Part shown: piece after piece, positions 1-12,594 of the stretch
Layout of the letters: each line of letters opens with the position of its first letter
Numbering within the stretch: the stretch's first letter is position 1
Origin: Paraspadella gotoi
Taxonomy: Eukaryota; Chaetognatha
Length of the DNA stretch: 64,000 nucleotides
NCBI GenBank assembly: GCA_051294375.1
Contig: JBJCIZ010000744.1
Location: 1,664,262-1,728,261 of the forward strand
Direction of reading: 5' to 3'
The notes under the pieces: model-generated
The model's database searches: none
What the model was told of the DNA's origin: nothing
The model's input: the letters and a program-made list of their open reading frames with translations, nothing else
Program-made: the position numbers and the translations under genes

Positions 1-1546
<1,546 letters not shown>

Positions 1547-2470
1547 AGACACGATGGAGTCGATCCCATCTTGACGTCATGTCAAAAAACACTCTGGAAT
1601 CTTTGACGAAAGGACACGAAAATGACATATATATATATATATATCGACGAATTTACGTATTAATAAAAATAAGAATATATTTGACAAAGTCGCACAAAGA
1701 AAAAACCTGGAAATGACATTCATATCGACTCATTGATGAAAACAACTTTACAAATTGATATTCGTATTTATTAGTAATAAAATATCGAATCAAAATAATC
1801 CATATATCCCATTTGTCATGACAGTTGACAATGACCTCAAACTACAAAAAATAACATTTCGACCAACTAATTGAGAAAATAAGAAAAATCACAAATGACA
1901 CTTTGACACGTGGACGAACTGACCACAACCATATCGAAATGACGACGAAAACCAGACTTCATGCATCGTTTTCCGTGCAAGACTCTTATTAATTTCAATT
2001 GCGGCGCTCGCTTAACATAAATCGCAATCACCCTGTGATATCGGTTTTTTTAGACAAAACTTTCCCGCAATTTTCATATTATTTTTTTTCCCCGCAGTTT
2101 TATATACATTATTTTTTTTTTGTTGTCAGAAAGCTTCCTTTTTATTTGTGGGGTTAAAATTAAACGCATTGCGTTCGAATTTTTCCTTTTTTAATTTTTC
2201 CGAATAAAATTCCAAAAAACAAAACAAATTCTTTTTTTTTTTTGCAAACCAAAAAAACGAAAAACATTTTTTTATGTTGAATTTTTGACTCAGTGTGAAT
2301 TTTCAACCCGATTTTTTTTTTTTTTTTGGTATTTTTTCTTGAAATTATTAAACAAAAAAAAATCTCTTCTCACATTTTACTATTCGTTATATTTGTTGAC
2401 GGAATTTCGCCTTTCTGAAAAAAAAGAGATTTTAGTTAAAAGCATTATTCAATCTCGCCAACGCCTAAGA
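1547..2470. other. PRMT1 to RCL1 intergenic region
   Basis: AT-rich spacer that must hold the PRMT1 3' UTR and the RCL1 5' region. A short (TA)n tract lies near 1627-1641 and AATAAAA-type polyadenylation signals near 1661 and 1777. Several T-runs follow at 2100-2330. I see no coding exon. Confidence 0.6.
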
Positions 2471-4949
2471 ATGCCGTCGTCGACGAACTGTTTGAGCTTC
2501 GAAGGAGCCAACTTCCTGCGACAGCGCCTCGTCCTGGCGACGCTGAGCGGCCGATCGGTGAAGATCAAGCGGATTCGCCCCAAAGACGTCAGCCCAGGAA
2601 TCACGGATTACGAATCGAATTTCGTGAAGCTCTTGGACAAAATCACAAATGGATCCAGGATCGAGGTAATTGCGACTTGTTGTTGTTGTTGACGATAGCT
2701 GTTTGAGTTAGGGAAGGCATTGCTAATAGTTCACCCGCTAATAAGCATGACGCCTTCAGTCGTGTCCCGGGGGCTCATTCAGTAATACCATCAGCTCATG
2801 ACCATTACCTCCAATCAGATCCTTACTTTATTTACGATTCATCTATTTAAATCTATTTAATAACAACCCTATTCCTTCTCCCAAGGTGAACGAGACCGGC
2901 ACGGCTCTCTACTTCCAGCCCGGCCTCCTTCTCGGCGGCGAATTAACCCACGACTGCAACGTGTCTCGAGGCATCGGCTACTTTCTCGAACCGCTCGTCC
3001 AGCTCGCGCCCTTCACCAAGAACAACTTGAGAATCACGCTGAGAGGCGTCACCAACGATCAACTCGATCCCAGCGTGGATTCCATCAAAGCCTCCACTTT
3101 GCCGACATTGACCAAGTTCTTGGGTAAGTGTTTTTGGTAAGTCCGTTGGCAGGACGGCGAATGGTACAGTTTCATTTGAAGGAGCATATTGGGTCGTGAT
3201 CTTACGAGCTAATGCCCTGTTTGAGTCAGTACAGGTCGCTATCATGTAAACGGGGTAATAGGGTTAGAGCCGGATTGCTTCTTACTAGCGGGGTGTGTTT
3301 TTAACTGGTGCTTTTTAAAAAAGCCAATATAAACCGCCATTTCTCACGTATATTGATACCCGGCAATTAAGCCCTCCTGCTGAGTCCTTAGAAATCAGTA
3401 ATTATAATTTACGTATATATCGATCAAACTTAATGTCTAATCCCCCCCCCCACTCATCCCGACATCTCCCCCCCCATCCTTAGGCAGCGACGACGGTCTC
3501 GAGCTTAAAATTCTCAAACGCGGCGCTGCTCCGCTGGGCGGCGGCGAAGTCAGCTTCTCCTGTCCCTGCAAACCGAAGCTGCGTCCGATCAAGTCGCTCG
3601 ATCCGGGGAAAGTCAAGAGGATACGCGGAGTCGCTTACGCGGCTCGAGTTTCTCCGCAATTCGCCAACAGGTTCGCTGTTGTTGTTGTTTTTCATTGGTG
3701 GTCCTTGTTTTGTTCATTGGTTGTTTTTTCGGTTACTGTTGGTTTCTTTCTTTTTTTTTTTAGTATTTTAATACACTAATTACGTTTTAGTTATAATTGT
3801 GTCATTATTTTTTTTATTTTATTTATTTTGTTTTTGTATGTTGATGTGGCGACAGTGGGATCACCAGATCGCCTGTGATACTCGGTGCAGGGGCCGATCC
3901 GTGATTCCCTCATATTTTAGCCAGCAACTGGACTTTGTCTAGGGATTGAACCATGGAAGCTCGTTTGAGAATTAAGGACGGGGTGTGGCGGTTTTTAAGA
4001 CGGACCGTCACTCTTTTTAATCGTTGAGTATGCTCGGAGCCGCCAAATGATTTTGTAACTTTTTTGTGATAATATGAAATTGGTACAACCAATATAAAAA
4101 TTATCCATTCATTTAACCAATAAGCTATCTTGTCCCTGACTTTGGACAGGCTATGGTGGTTTAAGGCCTCAATCACACTTACAAGATAATAACATAGCAG
4201 GTTTCTGCAAGCTTTCAATCAAGACTCTCTCGCAGTCTTGTTTATTCACTCCCAGTGCACCTGGCTTCCCTATAAATGAAGTGGTATAATATTTCAAAGA
4301 ATGTTTCAATTGTATGAAAAGACCACTCCCTAAAGACTTAAGTATTAATTTATGATTAAATGATAATTTAAACTTATAAACCTATATTTTCTTCATCTTC
4401 ATCTACAGAATGGTGGACTCTGCTAAGTCTCTCCTCAAATGCATCCCCGACGTCTACATTTACACCGACCACGCTCGCGGAGCTCAATCAGGTCGGTCGC
4501 CCGGCTTTGGTCTATCTCTCGTCGCCGAAACGACCAACGGCGTCTTCTACTCTGCCGAGTCCGCCTCCAATCCGAAGACCGACCCCGCGGATGCAGCAGC
4601 CGCAGCAGCCGCCTCCCCGTCCGTCCCCGAGGACGTGGGTCTCGACGCAGCCTCTCGACTCCTCGACGAGATCTTCCGCGGAGGCTGCGTCGACTCCCTC
4701 AATCAATCCACGGCCTCGCTCTTCATGGCCTTGGGTCAACAGGACGTGTCCAAACTGGTCGTGGGGGAGTTGACGGACTATGCGGTTCACTTTCTAAGGA
4801 ACATGAAGACTTTTTTGGGTGTAACGTTTATGATCGAGTCGGCGGAGAAGAAGGAGGAGGAGGAGGAAGAGGAGAGGACGGGGGGAGAGAAGTTGATGTT
4901 GACTTGTTTGGGAATTGGATACAAGAATTTGAGCAAAACTCATTCGTGA
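2471..4949 (+). CDS. RCL1: RNA 3'-terminal phosphate cyclase-like protein (RCL1)
   Basis: Nucleolar protein of the RNA 3'-phosphate cyclase fold without cyclase activity; in known systems it works with BMS1 in early 18S rRNA processing. Exons 2471-2665, 2886-3123, 3484-3670 and 4409-4949 join in phase to 386 aa. Family segments seen in order: NFLRQRLVLATLSGR, ITNGSRIE, GTALYFQPGLL, RGVTNDQLDPSVD, GGGEVSFSCP, KRIRGVAYAARVSPQFANR, SPGFGLSLVAETT, RGGCVDS and LGQQDVSKLV. An Ala-rich insertion (near residues 260-275) and an acidic EEEEEE run near the C-terminus are additions relative to the vertebrate protein. Start is the first ATG before the conserved N-terminal block. Intron 3 carries a minus-oriented dispersed-repeat copy (about 4074-4346). 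Confidence 0.95.
4074..4346 (-). repeat. Dispersed repeat family copy, RCL1 intron 3
   Basis: Begins TGAAATTGGTACAACCAAT and runs through GGTGGTTTAAGGCCTC and CTTGTTTATTCACTCCCAG to ATTGTATGAAAAGACCACTC. One of the two longest copies; non-coding. Confidence 0.9.
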
Positions 4950-5404
4950 TTAAGGGCGGGGGGAGTGGAAGTTGTTACCTTATTTTATATTTTTCGTTGT
5001 TGAATTTTTTTTTTTTTTTTTATAATTTTCTAGTGCGTTTCTATTTAGAATTAAACTGGAAAAAAATTATCGTTGAACTTTTTGATGAAAATCGGATGAG
5101 TCACGAAACTTTGCGGCGAAATCTTGACTTTCTTTCGTGGTGACGAGTTAGAGACTTGTGCCTTCTGCCTTATGAGAAATTTGAAACTGTATCATATATG
5201 ACATAGCGACGTCGTTTTTGTGTAATCATTAGTCTTATGAAGTATCTTTTTGACGAGGATCAAATCTAGCCAGATAAAATAATCTCGCGAAAACTTGCGC
5301 TGTATGGAAAACACCGGCTTTAAATTTGTTTATACGTATTTTATTTATTTAATTTATAATATATTAACATTTTTCTGCGTTTAACTCTCTTACGATCTCG
5401 TCAG

Positions 5405-8248
5405 GTCCCCGCGTCGGACGGGCGGTCCGACGCGGCCGTGAATGATCGCCCGACGGCCGCCGGGCAATCTGCGAGGGGCGCCGGCGGGAGGGGCGCCGGC
5501 GGGAGGGGCGCCGGCGGGAGGGGCGCCATCGGCAGAGGCGCCAGCGGCCGTGTCGCCAGAATGCGAAGGAAATCTCCGGTGAAAGTGAGAGACAGATTTG
5601 CAAAATGAGTCGCTTTCGGTCGTCCTTTGAGACCTTTTAGTTTTACGATCTAAAATTATTTTTTGAATTGCCTAAATTTTAAATCCTTCATCTGTAGATA
5701 TCTGTTGAGGTCAAGTCGGGTTCCCCCTTCGGCGATTTATACCCTTCAATGTTAAATATCTCTTCTGTCTTCAGCTAATCAATCAAAAGGCAAAGTTTCC
5801 CAAATCCTGATCCAATTTTTGAAGAAAAAAAAAAATCAGATTTAATTAATAAGTCAACTTATCTATTTATAATGAGTATCCCTTCTCTAATAAACAATAA
5901 TTAAATTTAATACATGTAAAATATATCAAACTTTCATATTCATTTTAAAATATTCTCTAATTTGGTCTAAAATATTAAAACGAGTAATCTTGCAATTTTT
6001 CATGAACCAATCACTTCCTAATCAACGACAACATACAATCAAAATCTCCAACCAGCCTTTCCCGGCCTTAAATTTCAGTCAATCGTCTTCAACCAATCAC
6101 CTTCCCCGCCCCCCAATTTCAGCCAATCGTAGAAGTGTCCGACTCGGACTCTGACAATTCCGACGTCGTCGAGGAAGACGACGACGACGACGACGACATC
6201 TTGGAGGAAGAAGAGGAAGAGGATGAGGAAGAAGTGGGAGAAGGAGAAGTAGAGACGACGACGACGACGAATCCCACGACTATTGTGATTTTGAACGCTG
6301 TGCCGGTTCAGCCGATCGTTGTCGACCGACCGATGGTCGTTAACGGAATTAACTCGCCCGCGATTGAAAGTCAGTCTCTAATCTTATGCATTTACGTATT
6401 TATCTATTTAATTATATATCTTTCTATTTCTCTTTTTATCAATGTTTCTATTCATCTATCTATTTTTGTATCCATCTTTCTATAATTCTATCTTTTTATA
6501 AATCTTTCTATCTAACTTGATAGGAGATTTCTTTCGATTTTAACATCTTATTCAATTAGTATACTGAGTAATGAGTTTATAGTATACCATACATAGCGAT
6601 TCAGTGAACGATTGTGAAAGATGTTACTAAAAATAGCAACTTTTGATTCCCCCACTCCCCCCAGGCGAATCTTCCCGCGCAATTCAATCTCTTCCGCCCG
6701 AATTCCAAGAGTTGATGTCTTCTCCTGAATTCATTTGGTGAGTAAGTCGAATAAGATGCCTCCGTCTCCTTAAATATATTTATTTATCTATTTCCCTCCC
6801 TCTTCCCTTTCCCATTTTCTCTTTCTCACTTTTTTTCTGCATCTCATTCTTCTTCATTTATCTCTCTCTTGTACGCCTCTTTTTCCTTCGAGTTATATTC
6901 AGAGTTTTGTGGTGTATCTACAAGAAATTCATAGCAATAATAATAACAATCTTTTATCAAGCATGTGACAATCTCTCAGAATAAGAAAAAAATACTTCCA
7001 TTTGTAAAGCTACAATACTACATTGAAATATATGAATATTAAGTGGAAAGCTAAATTATTATCAATCCCTATTAAAAGTATTTCTACTTCACTTCATTTC
7101 ACTCCACTTCATTGATAGGGAAGCCAGGTAATCTGGGAGTAAATAAACGGGACTGTGAGAGAGTCTTGATTGAAAGCTTGCAGGGACCTGCTATGTAATT
7201 ATCTTGTAAGAGTGATGGAGGCCTTAAACCACCAAAGCCTGTCCAAAGTCAGGGGCAAGATAGCTTATTTATTAAATGAATGGATAATTTTTATATTGGT
7301 TGTACCAATTTCATAATAAAATAATACTTTAGATCATTTCTCATATCTTTTGATAAGATTTTTATTAAACTGCTACAATATGTAAATGAGATGAAGAACT
7401 CATTTTCATTCCGCTACATAATCTAACATTCAGTCTCCAATCGCTGTCCTTGGAGGAAGTGCGGTCGCCCGACTCCACCCACCATTCCATCCTCCTCATC
7501 GTCGTATCTCGTCTCGCGCTCATCCTCGCCTCTCTCTACCCCGGCGCCAAGGAACGGGACGATGCTGAAGGTAGATATTATTATTTATTACTATTCTTTA
7601 ATGATATTATACTAATCTTAATCTTTAATCTTTTCAGCCTTGCGATTCGTCGAGTCCGTCTCGCTTCCTTGGCTCAAATTTTTCCTCCCGCGTTTGTGCA
7701 CAATTTCGTCGTCGTCTTTAACCTTACTTACTGAACCGACAACGAAGACTTGTTTGGAGTCGACTTCCGAAGCGACGACGTCGGCTTCTGACGCGCCGGT
7801 GTCGGCTTCTGATACAGCCACTTCGGCCGTAGACGCAATAACGTCGGCTTCTGACACACCATCATTGACTTCCGATGTGAAGTCGCCAGATTCTCATGCT
7901 CTCCCGTCGGCTTCTGATGCGTCGGCTTCTGAAGCGGCGACAATGACATCGGATACGATTTTGACTTTGGATGCGACTACGAGGACTTCTTACCCAACGT
8001 CCAAGGCTTCCAACGAGACGGCTTCGAGCTTGTCGGATTTAACGTCAACGAAGTCGGCATCTGTCATCCCAGCGTCCACTTCTCAAACCTCAGCAATGTT
8101 GGCTTCAAGTTCTACGATGTCAACCTCAACTTTGTCGGCCCCAACTTTGTCGGCCTCTTCCTCTGATTTTTTTGCTTTCGTCCTCGAAAAAATCAAGTAT
8201 CTTTTTCTTCAGGAGTTGAGAACAAAGAATCAAGTAGACTGTGATTGA
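5405..8248 (+). CDS. Unrecognised spliced gene: Gly/Arg-rich, acidic and Ser/Thr-rich segments
   Basis: Not recognised. Five exons chain with matching phases: 5405-5584, 6123-6369, 6665-6737, 7434-7570 and 7638-8248 (415 codons plus stop). The first visible exon encodes tandem GAGGR repeats ending in RMRRKSPVK. The second holds a Ser/Asp SDSDSDNSD stretch followed by poly-D and poly-E. The third and fourth are more ordered (SLPPEFQELM, then a hydrophobic run ILLIVVSRLALILASLYPG). The last exon starts ALRFVESVSLPWLKFFLPRL and continues as a low-complexity Ser/Thr/Ala tail with repeated SASD units. A true initiation exon was not found; the 5405 acceptor is only inferred from a CAG and open frame, and an in-frame ATG lies at 5564. 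The Gly/Arg, SD-rich and acidic parts would suit a nuclear protein, but that is inference only. Confidence 0.5.
7088..7330 (+). repeat. Dispersed repeat family copy, intron of the 5405-8248 gene
   Basis: Opposite orientation to the RCL1 copy: CACTTCATTGATAGGGAAGC to TTGGTTGTACCAATTTCATA. Very similar to the copy at 38128. Confidence 0.9.
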
Positions 8249-9066
8249 CTGACTGACTGAGTGGCATACTGACTTAGTGACTGACCTTTTGACCACCTGA
8301 CTTACTGACCGTCTAAGTTCAGGCGGGGAACAGGGCATGCTACACTTAAGTTCCTTTATTTTTTTTTCGATCGTCACTGACTTCGAAAAGTTATTGTTTA
8401 TCAACAAGTGTGTCGCTTTTTGACGTCTTCTTGTAAACCTGATATATTTTACTATCGTTTCCTATTAAGTTTTACTCAAAATGACGACTACTATGCGACG
8501 GAGTGAAATATTTTACATTGCCTCATTTAAACACTTCCGTTATCTATCATTGCTGAAAATTAATTGTTTCGCTTATTATTATTAATTGTTACTGAGAAAC
8601 TGATTTCTATCAGCTTCTTTTGCGATACATTTCGCCGCTTATTAGCTCATTTGTTTCTCATACGTTTTACGTATTATTTTTGATTTTTAATAATAAATTT
8701 GACCCTCGACATTTCTTGTTTAATTCATGTTTTGAGGAAAGAGTTGAATTTTAGCTGGAGAATTAAAAATTTTAAAGTGAAATTATTAGCCAAAAAAAAA
8801 AGTATAAAAATCTCGGAAACAACCCCGAAAATTAATAATAATTAATAATTGACAATGAATTGACATTTTTTTCTCATGAACTTCCGCGCGCTTTTTTCTT
8901 GCACTCTACGAATGTTATTTCTATTTTTATTAGGACAAAATCCAGTTATAAAAACTTTAAAACAAAAACAAACAAAAAACATAATCGTTTTCAAGAGTTC
9001 GACCCCTCAACATCCCATTGATCTCCCCCCCCTCAACACCCCATTCCATCCTCCCTCGTTTTTAAG
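8249..9066. other. Intergenic AT-rich stretch
   Basis: Short TGACTGAC-type simple repeats occur at 8247-8310, then AT-rich DNA. An AATAAA-like site near 8690 could serve the upstream gene. No exon is visible. Confidence 0.5.
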
Positions 9067-9593
9067 ATGGTGCGACGCATCAAGAAACCTTTCCCCTTTC
9101 GAATCAATCAGGGCAGCGGGGCTGCGCCCGCCCTCATATTAAGCTTCGCTGCGGTGGCCTTCATGTGGTTAGTTGTGGTGGTTGACACATTCAGTTGGGG
9201 GCTTTCCATTTCTATCTCGATTAGAGAGGATTTTAATCCCTTATCCCTTCTCTCACCTATCTTATCATATCTTATAACTTATCTTCTTCTTTTTTGCTCA
9301 CTCTGTTTTTCTTTTTTTCTCCCTTCGTTCTCTCTCTCTCTCTCTCTCTTTGCCTGTACCTCAACTCTCTCTTTCTTCATCCCGTCAATCTTTCCACTCT
9401 CACTCATTCTCTCTTCCCCCCCCCTCTTTTCTCTTTATTTCCTCTTTCTCTCCCTCTCTGTTTTCCCTCTATCCTTTCTCTCTTTCTCCTCTCGCTCTCT
9501 CTCTTCCTTCTCAGGTCGCCATATATTTTTGCAACTAGCAACACGGCAATAGGAAGATACATACGAGAATGTAAAGGATATAAAGAGGATTGA
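9067..9593 (+). CDS. Small 59-aa single-pass membrane protein (unrecognised)
   Basis: Two exons, 9067-9167 and 9515-9593, join in phase 2 to a 59-aa protein. The N-terminus is basic (MVRRIKKPFPFR), followed by a hydrophobic span APALILSFAAVAFMW, then a polar tail with GRYIRECKGYKED. Size, basic start and a single hydrophobic segment resemble small mitochondrial inner-membrane proteins, but I cannot name a family. The intron is pyrimidine-rich (CT repeats, 9325-9512) and ends TTCTCAG. The ATG at 9067 is the only one giving this frame. Evidence is the clean donor/acceptor pair and composition; a spurious joining cannot be excluded. Confidence 0.45.
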
Positions 9594-9886
9594 TGGAAGC
9601 GAAGAAAGACTCGTAGTATTGCATCCCAAATCTCATTGGCAATCTCGTCGCAGTCCCGTTGCAATTGCATGATCACGCGAAAATCTTTGATTTAATTTAC
9701 TTTTTCTTGCTAACGTGACGTCATCTTTGCTATTATTTATGAAAAGATTCAAACTCGAAAACCAAACGAAGTCATCATTTCTTTGATTTTTGATTGGATA
9801 TAACTGAATGTCTACGAATTACGTTTTAGATATACAAATACCTAACTATAACGATACAGAAGTAACTTAATTTATCCGCAAAAGCA

Positions 9887-10483
9887 ATGAACAACGAATT
9901 GGCGCAACTCTACTCGCGCCACAATTTGGCGCAGCGCGAGTGGGCGTGGCAATCGTGGCAGACCCTGACGATGACGCTGTCTACGACGACGCCCTTAAAG
10001 TCGGTGATCGACTTTGGCTGCGGAACTGGAGAGATCACGTGGGATTTGACGGAATGGGTGACGAAATTGAACGAGGAGAGGGGATTTAAAGGGTGAATCT
10101 CTCTCTCTCTCTCTCACACACACAAAACATTACAACACCGGAAAGCAATAATTTAATCCAAAAAACACATCCGACCTTTTTCAGCCAGGTCCCGACCGTC
10201 GTAGGAATGGACGTCTCGGAAGAAATGATCGCCTATTGTCGTGACGCCGCCGCCGCCGCCGCCGCCTCCAATCCTTCCCCTTCCTTCGTTGTGGCGGACT
10301 TCTCCGACGCCTCCTCCTTTCCCGCCTCATGGTCGACCGCCTTCGATCTCCTCGTCAGCTTCACCGCGACTCACTGGGCCAAGGATCAGGCGGTCGTTTT
10401 GTCCAACGTCGCCGCCTGCCTCAAGACGGGCGCGTGGTGCCTGATTCTTATGCCCGTCGTCGCGCCGCCGGCGTTTTTGGAAG
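9887..10483 (+). CDS. SAM-dependent methyltransferase, 5' half (exons 1-2)
   Basis: Class I methyltransferase of the JHAMT-like/methyltransf_11 type. Exon 1 is 9887-10092 and exon 2 is 10185-10483. SAM-binding motif I is VIDFGCGTGE (residues 40-49), and motif II follows as VVGMDVSEEMI. FVVADFSD and the FTATHWAKDQ block then match the paralogue at 37231. Intron 1 has phase 2 and the donor after exon 2 is phase 1, exactly as in that paralogue. The C-terminal exons are not found in the next 750 bases, where AIRIM begins; reading through the donor stops at once (10495-10497). Matching 3' exons lie at 26543-28196. An Ala run interrupts the region after motif II. This is either a truncated gene or the front of a gene split by 16 kb. 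Confidence 0.8.
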
Positions 10484-11235
10484 GTAAGGAATCATGATCG
10501 ACGATTTATCCAGTAAGTTTTACGATTATATCGTCTTTATTGTGATTTAAATGCTATTTGCATACTACGATGTGCAAATTGTGCGTAACGGTTGTCGCTC
10601 GGGCTCAAGATGAGCTTGTCTTTAATCTTAAATTTAAATGTTTAACAGACAATTGGTAAGATTAATACACGGTTTCATTATTTATTTTGTTTGTGGTAAG
10701 GAGTGAAATGCCGATTTAATCAAGAGTTTTTAGTATTTACGTATATTTTAAGCAACTGATTATGAGAAGTTCATAAATGATTGTTACTGAAAAATTCGGC
10801 GTAAAGAAACTTTAATCCAACTCATACGTATTTTATTTTGTCATTATTACTAATTAATTTAACGTTTTTAATGAGATTAAAAACTAAGTTGATGAAAGAC
10901 TCTTCAGTCGAGAATTGACGAGTTTAAATGCGGAAATGGCGGCAAACGGACCGACCGACCGTTAGACGGACTTACGACGTCAGACTCAATCCTTTATTCG
11001 CCTCAATCGCCAAATAGTGGTTGACCCACATCCTGATCTTCGTCCGTCCGTACATCAATCTGTATTTGTCCGTCGTTCCGACAGAAGACGATCGTCGCAT
11101 CAAAAATCTCCCTTCGCTAAATATTAAAGTCTCGGAATCTTTAATTAATTGATCAATTAATTAATTAATTAAAATCGTCTTTCGGATTCGCGAATTTCCC
11201 TCGATTCCGTGTTTTTTTTTTAATTTAGAAGTAAA
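10484..11235. other. Non-coding stretch after methyltransferase exon 2
   Basis: AT-rich DNA with no exon resembling the missing methyltransferase C-terminus. It contains one ATTTGCAT motif (10557) and an (ATTA)n tract near 11143-11170, just before the AIRIM start. Confidence 0.55.
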
Positions 11236-12126
11236 ATGAAGAGCGAGGCCGACGTCTACGAGAGACTTGGACAGACATTCTCCGCGCTGCCGTCGCATTG
11301 CGAATCGTGGACGAAGAATTCCCAGAAATGGGATCTCAATTTGGAGTGAGTTGTTTGAATGGCGGGGCGGAACGATGCAAATGTAGGAACGATGCAAATA
11401 GACGGTACTAAATTTGATATTAATAATCAATATTAGTAATACAAAAGTTTGCTGAGAATGGAAATTTTCATCGAGACTTAGAGATTACATGCGAGCGTCA
11501 AATATCGGTAGAATTAACACTTTATTGGTAAATGAATACAATTAAATTTTATCGGCAATATGCAAATATAATTTTGGTTCATCCCTCTCATCTTTTCCAC
11601 CTCCAGATCCCTCATCAACCTCCTCGAGCAGATGTCTTGCTGCGACGACCCCGATGACGAAATCCCCGCCGACGACCCTTTGATCTCCGACTTTCCCCAA
11701 CTGCTCGTCCAGTTACGTCTCAAGCACGCCGACTCCGCCCGCCGCCTCCTCTCCGAATCGCGCCTCATCCACTCGACGATGGACTCCCTTCGATCGAAAC
11801 TCGACGCCGCCTTCAAGAACGCCGAGTCAGCCTTTTACGAAGTCTGCTCGGCGAGCGAGGACGACGATTCCGCAGTCGCCGCTTTTCTCGGCCGCGCGAC
11901 CGCCACGCGCCCCTCGCCGGCGTTCATGCTGTCGGAACTCAAGGCGGTGACGGACTCGTTCTTCGCCGAAACGGCTTGTCAAGAGAGGCTCCTCGAGGGT
12001 CTGGATTGGGAGAGTCCCGCAAAGAGTTTTAAATTCGCCAAATCGGCGACGCCCGTGGAAAGGAAGAGCGTCGAGAGAACGAGGGTCGCCTTGTTGTACG
12101 TCCAGTTTTTCTTGAAGGAAAAGTGA
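11236..12126 (+). CDS. AIRIM: AFG2-interacting ribosome maturation factor (AIRIM/C1orf109-like)
   Basis: Orthologue-like to human C1orf109/AIRIM, which works with the SPATA5/AFG2 AAA-ATPase complex in 60S ribosomal subunit maturation. Exons 11236-11345 and 11607-12126 (phase 2) give 209 aa, close to the human length of about 200. Family-like features are the N-terminal helix with W, a conserved FPQLLVQLRLKHADSARRLL block, the central FMLSELKAV segment, the LLEGLDWES motif and the final ALLYVQFFLKEK, which parallels the human C-terminus ending in VSFFLEE. The start is the first ATG of exon 1, right after an AT-rich leader. It lies between the two methyltransferase halves. Confidence 0.8.
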
Positions 12127-12594
12127 CCCTTTTGTTTTGGGTCATCGAGTTTTACGCAATTAACTTTTATGTGTTATGTTGTATTATATGTTATTTGTTA
12201 TACATACGTATGTTTAGGCGTTGTTTTATTTGTCGCTCGTTCGCTCCCACTCTTACTTGAAAGTTTGAGTCCTCGTCGTCGAGAAACTCATTTCTAAGAA
12301 ATCCTTTCGTTCGACGCCGCGAAATCGGGGAACCTCGTAGTAATCTTCATCGTCGCGCGCGTAAAAAGTTTTGTTGAAAAAACTTCCGATATGCAAATTG
12401 ATTTCTTGGAAGTTCCAAAGATAAAAAATGAAAAGTTGAGAAAAATTACCGAAAATGGGATAAATGTATGGATGACGTCCATCGGGCGTATGATTGAATA
12501 TTGTAATCATTATCGCTAAAATGGTTGATATTCTTACAAATCGTTTGTGAAATTCAAACTGTTATTTCTTATTAAATTGGACAAAGTTTCCAAT
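12127..12594. other. AIRIM to DUF885 spacer
   Basis: AT-rich spacer without a supported gene. Open frames on the minus strand here lack any recognisable protein character. Confidence 0.5.

Noticed and set aside
3840-4040. Possible minus-strand SINE with GGTTCAATCCCTA (box B-like)
   Set aside because: No acceptable box A at the right distance and no clear ends.
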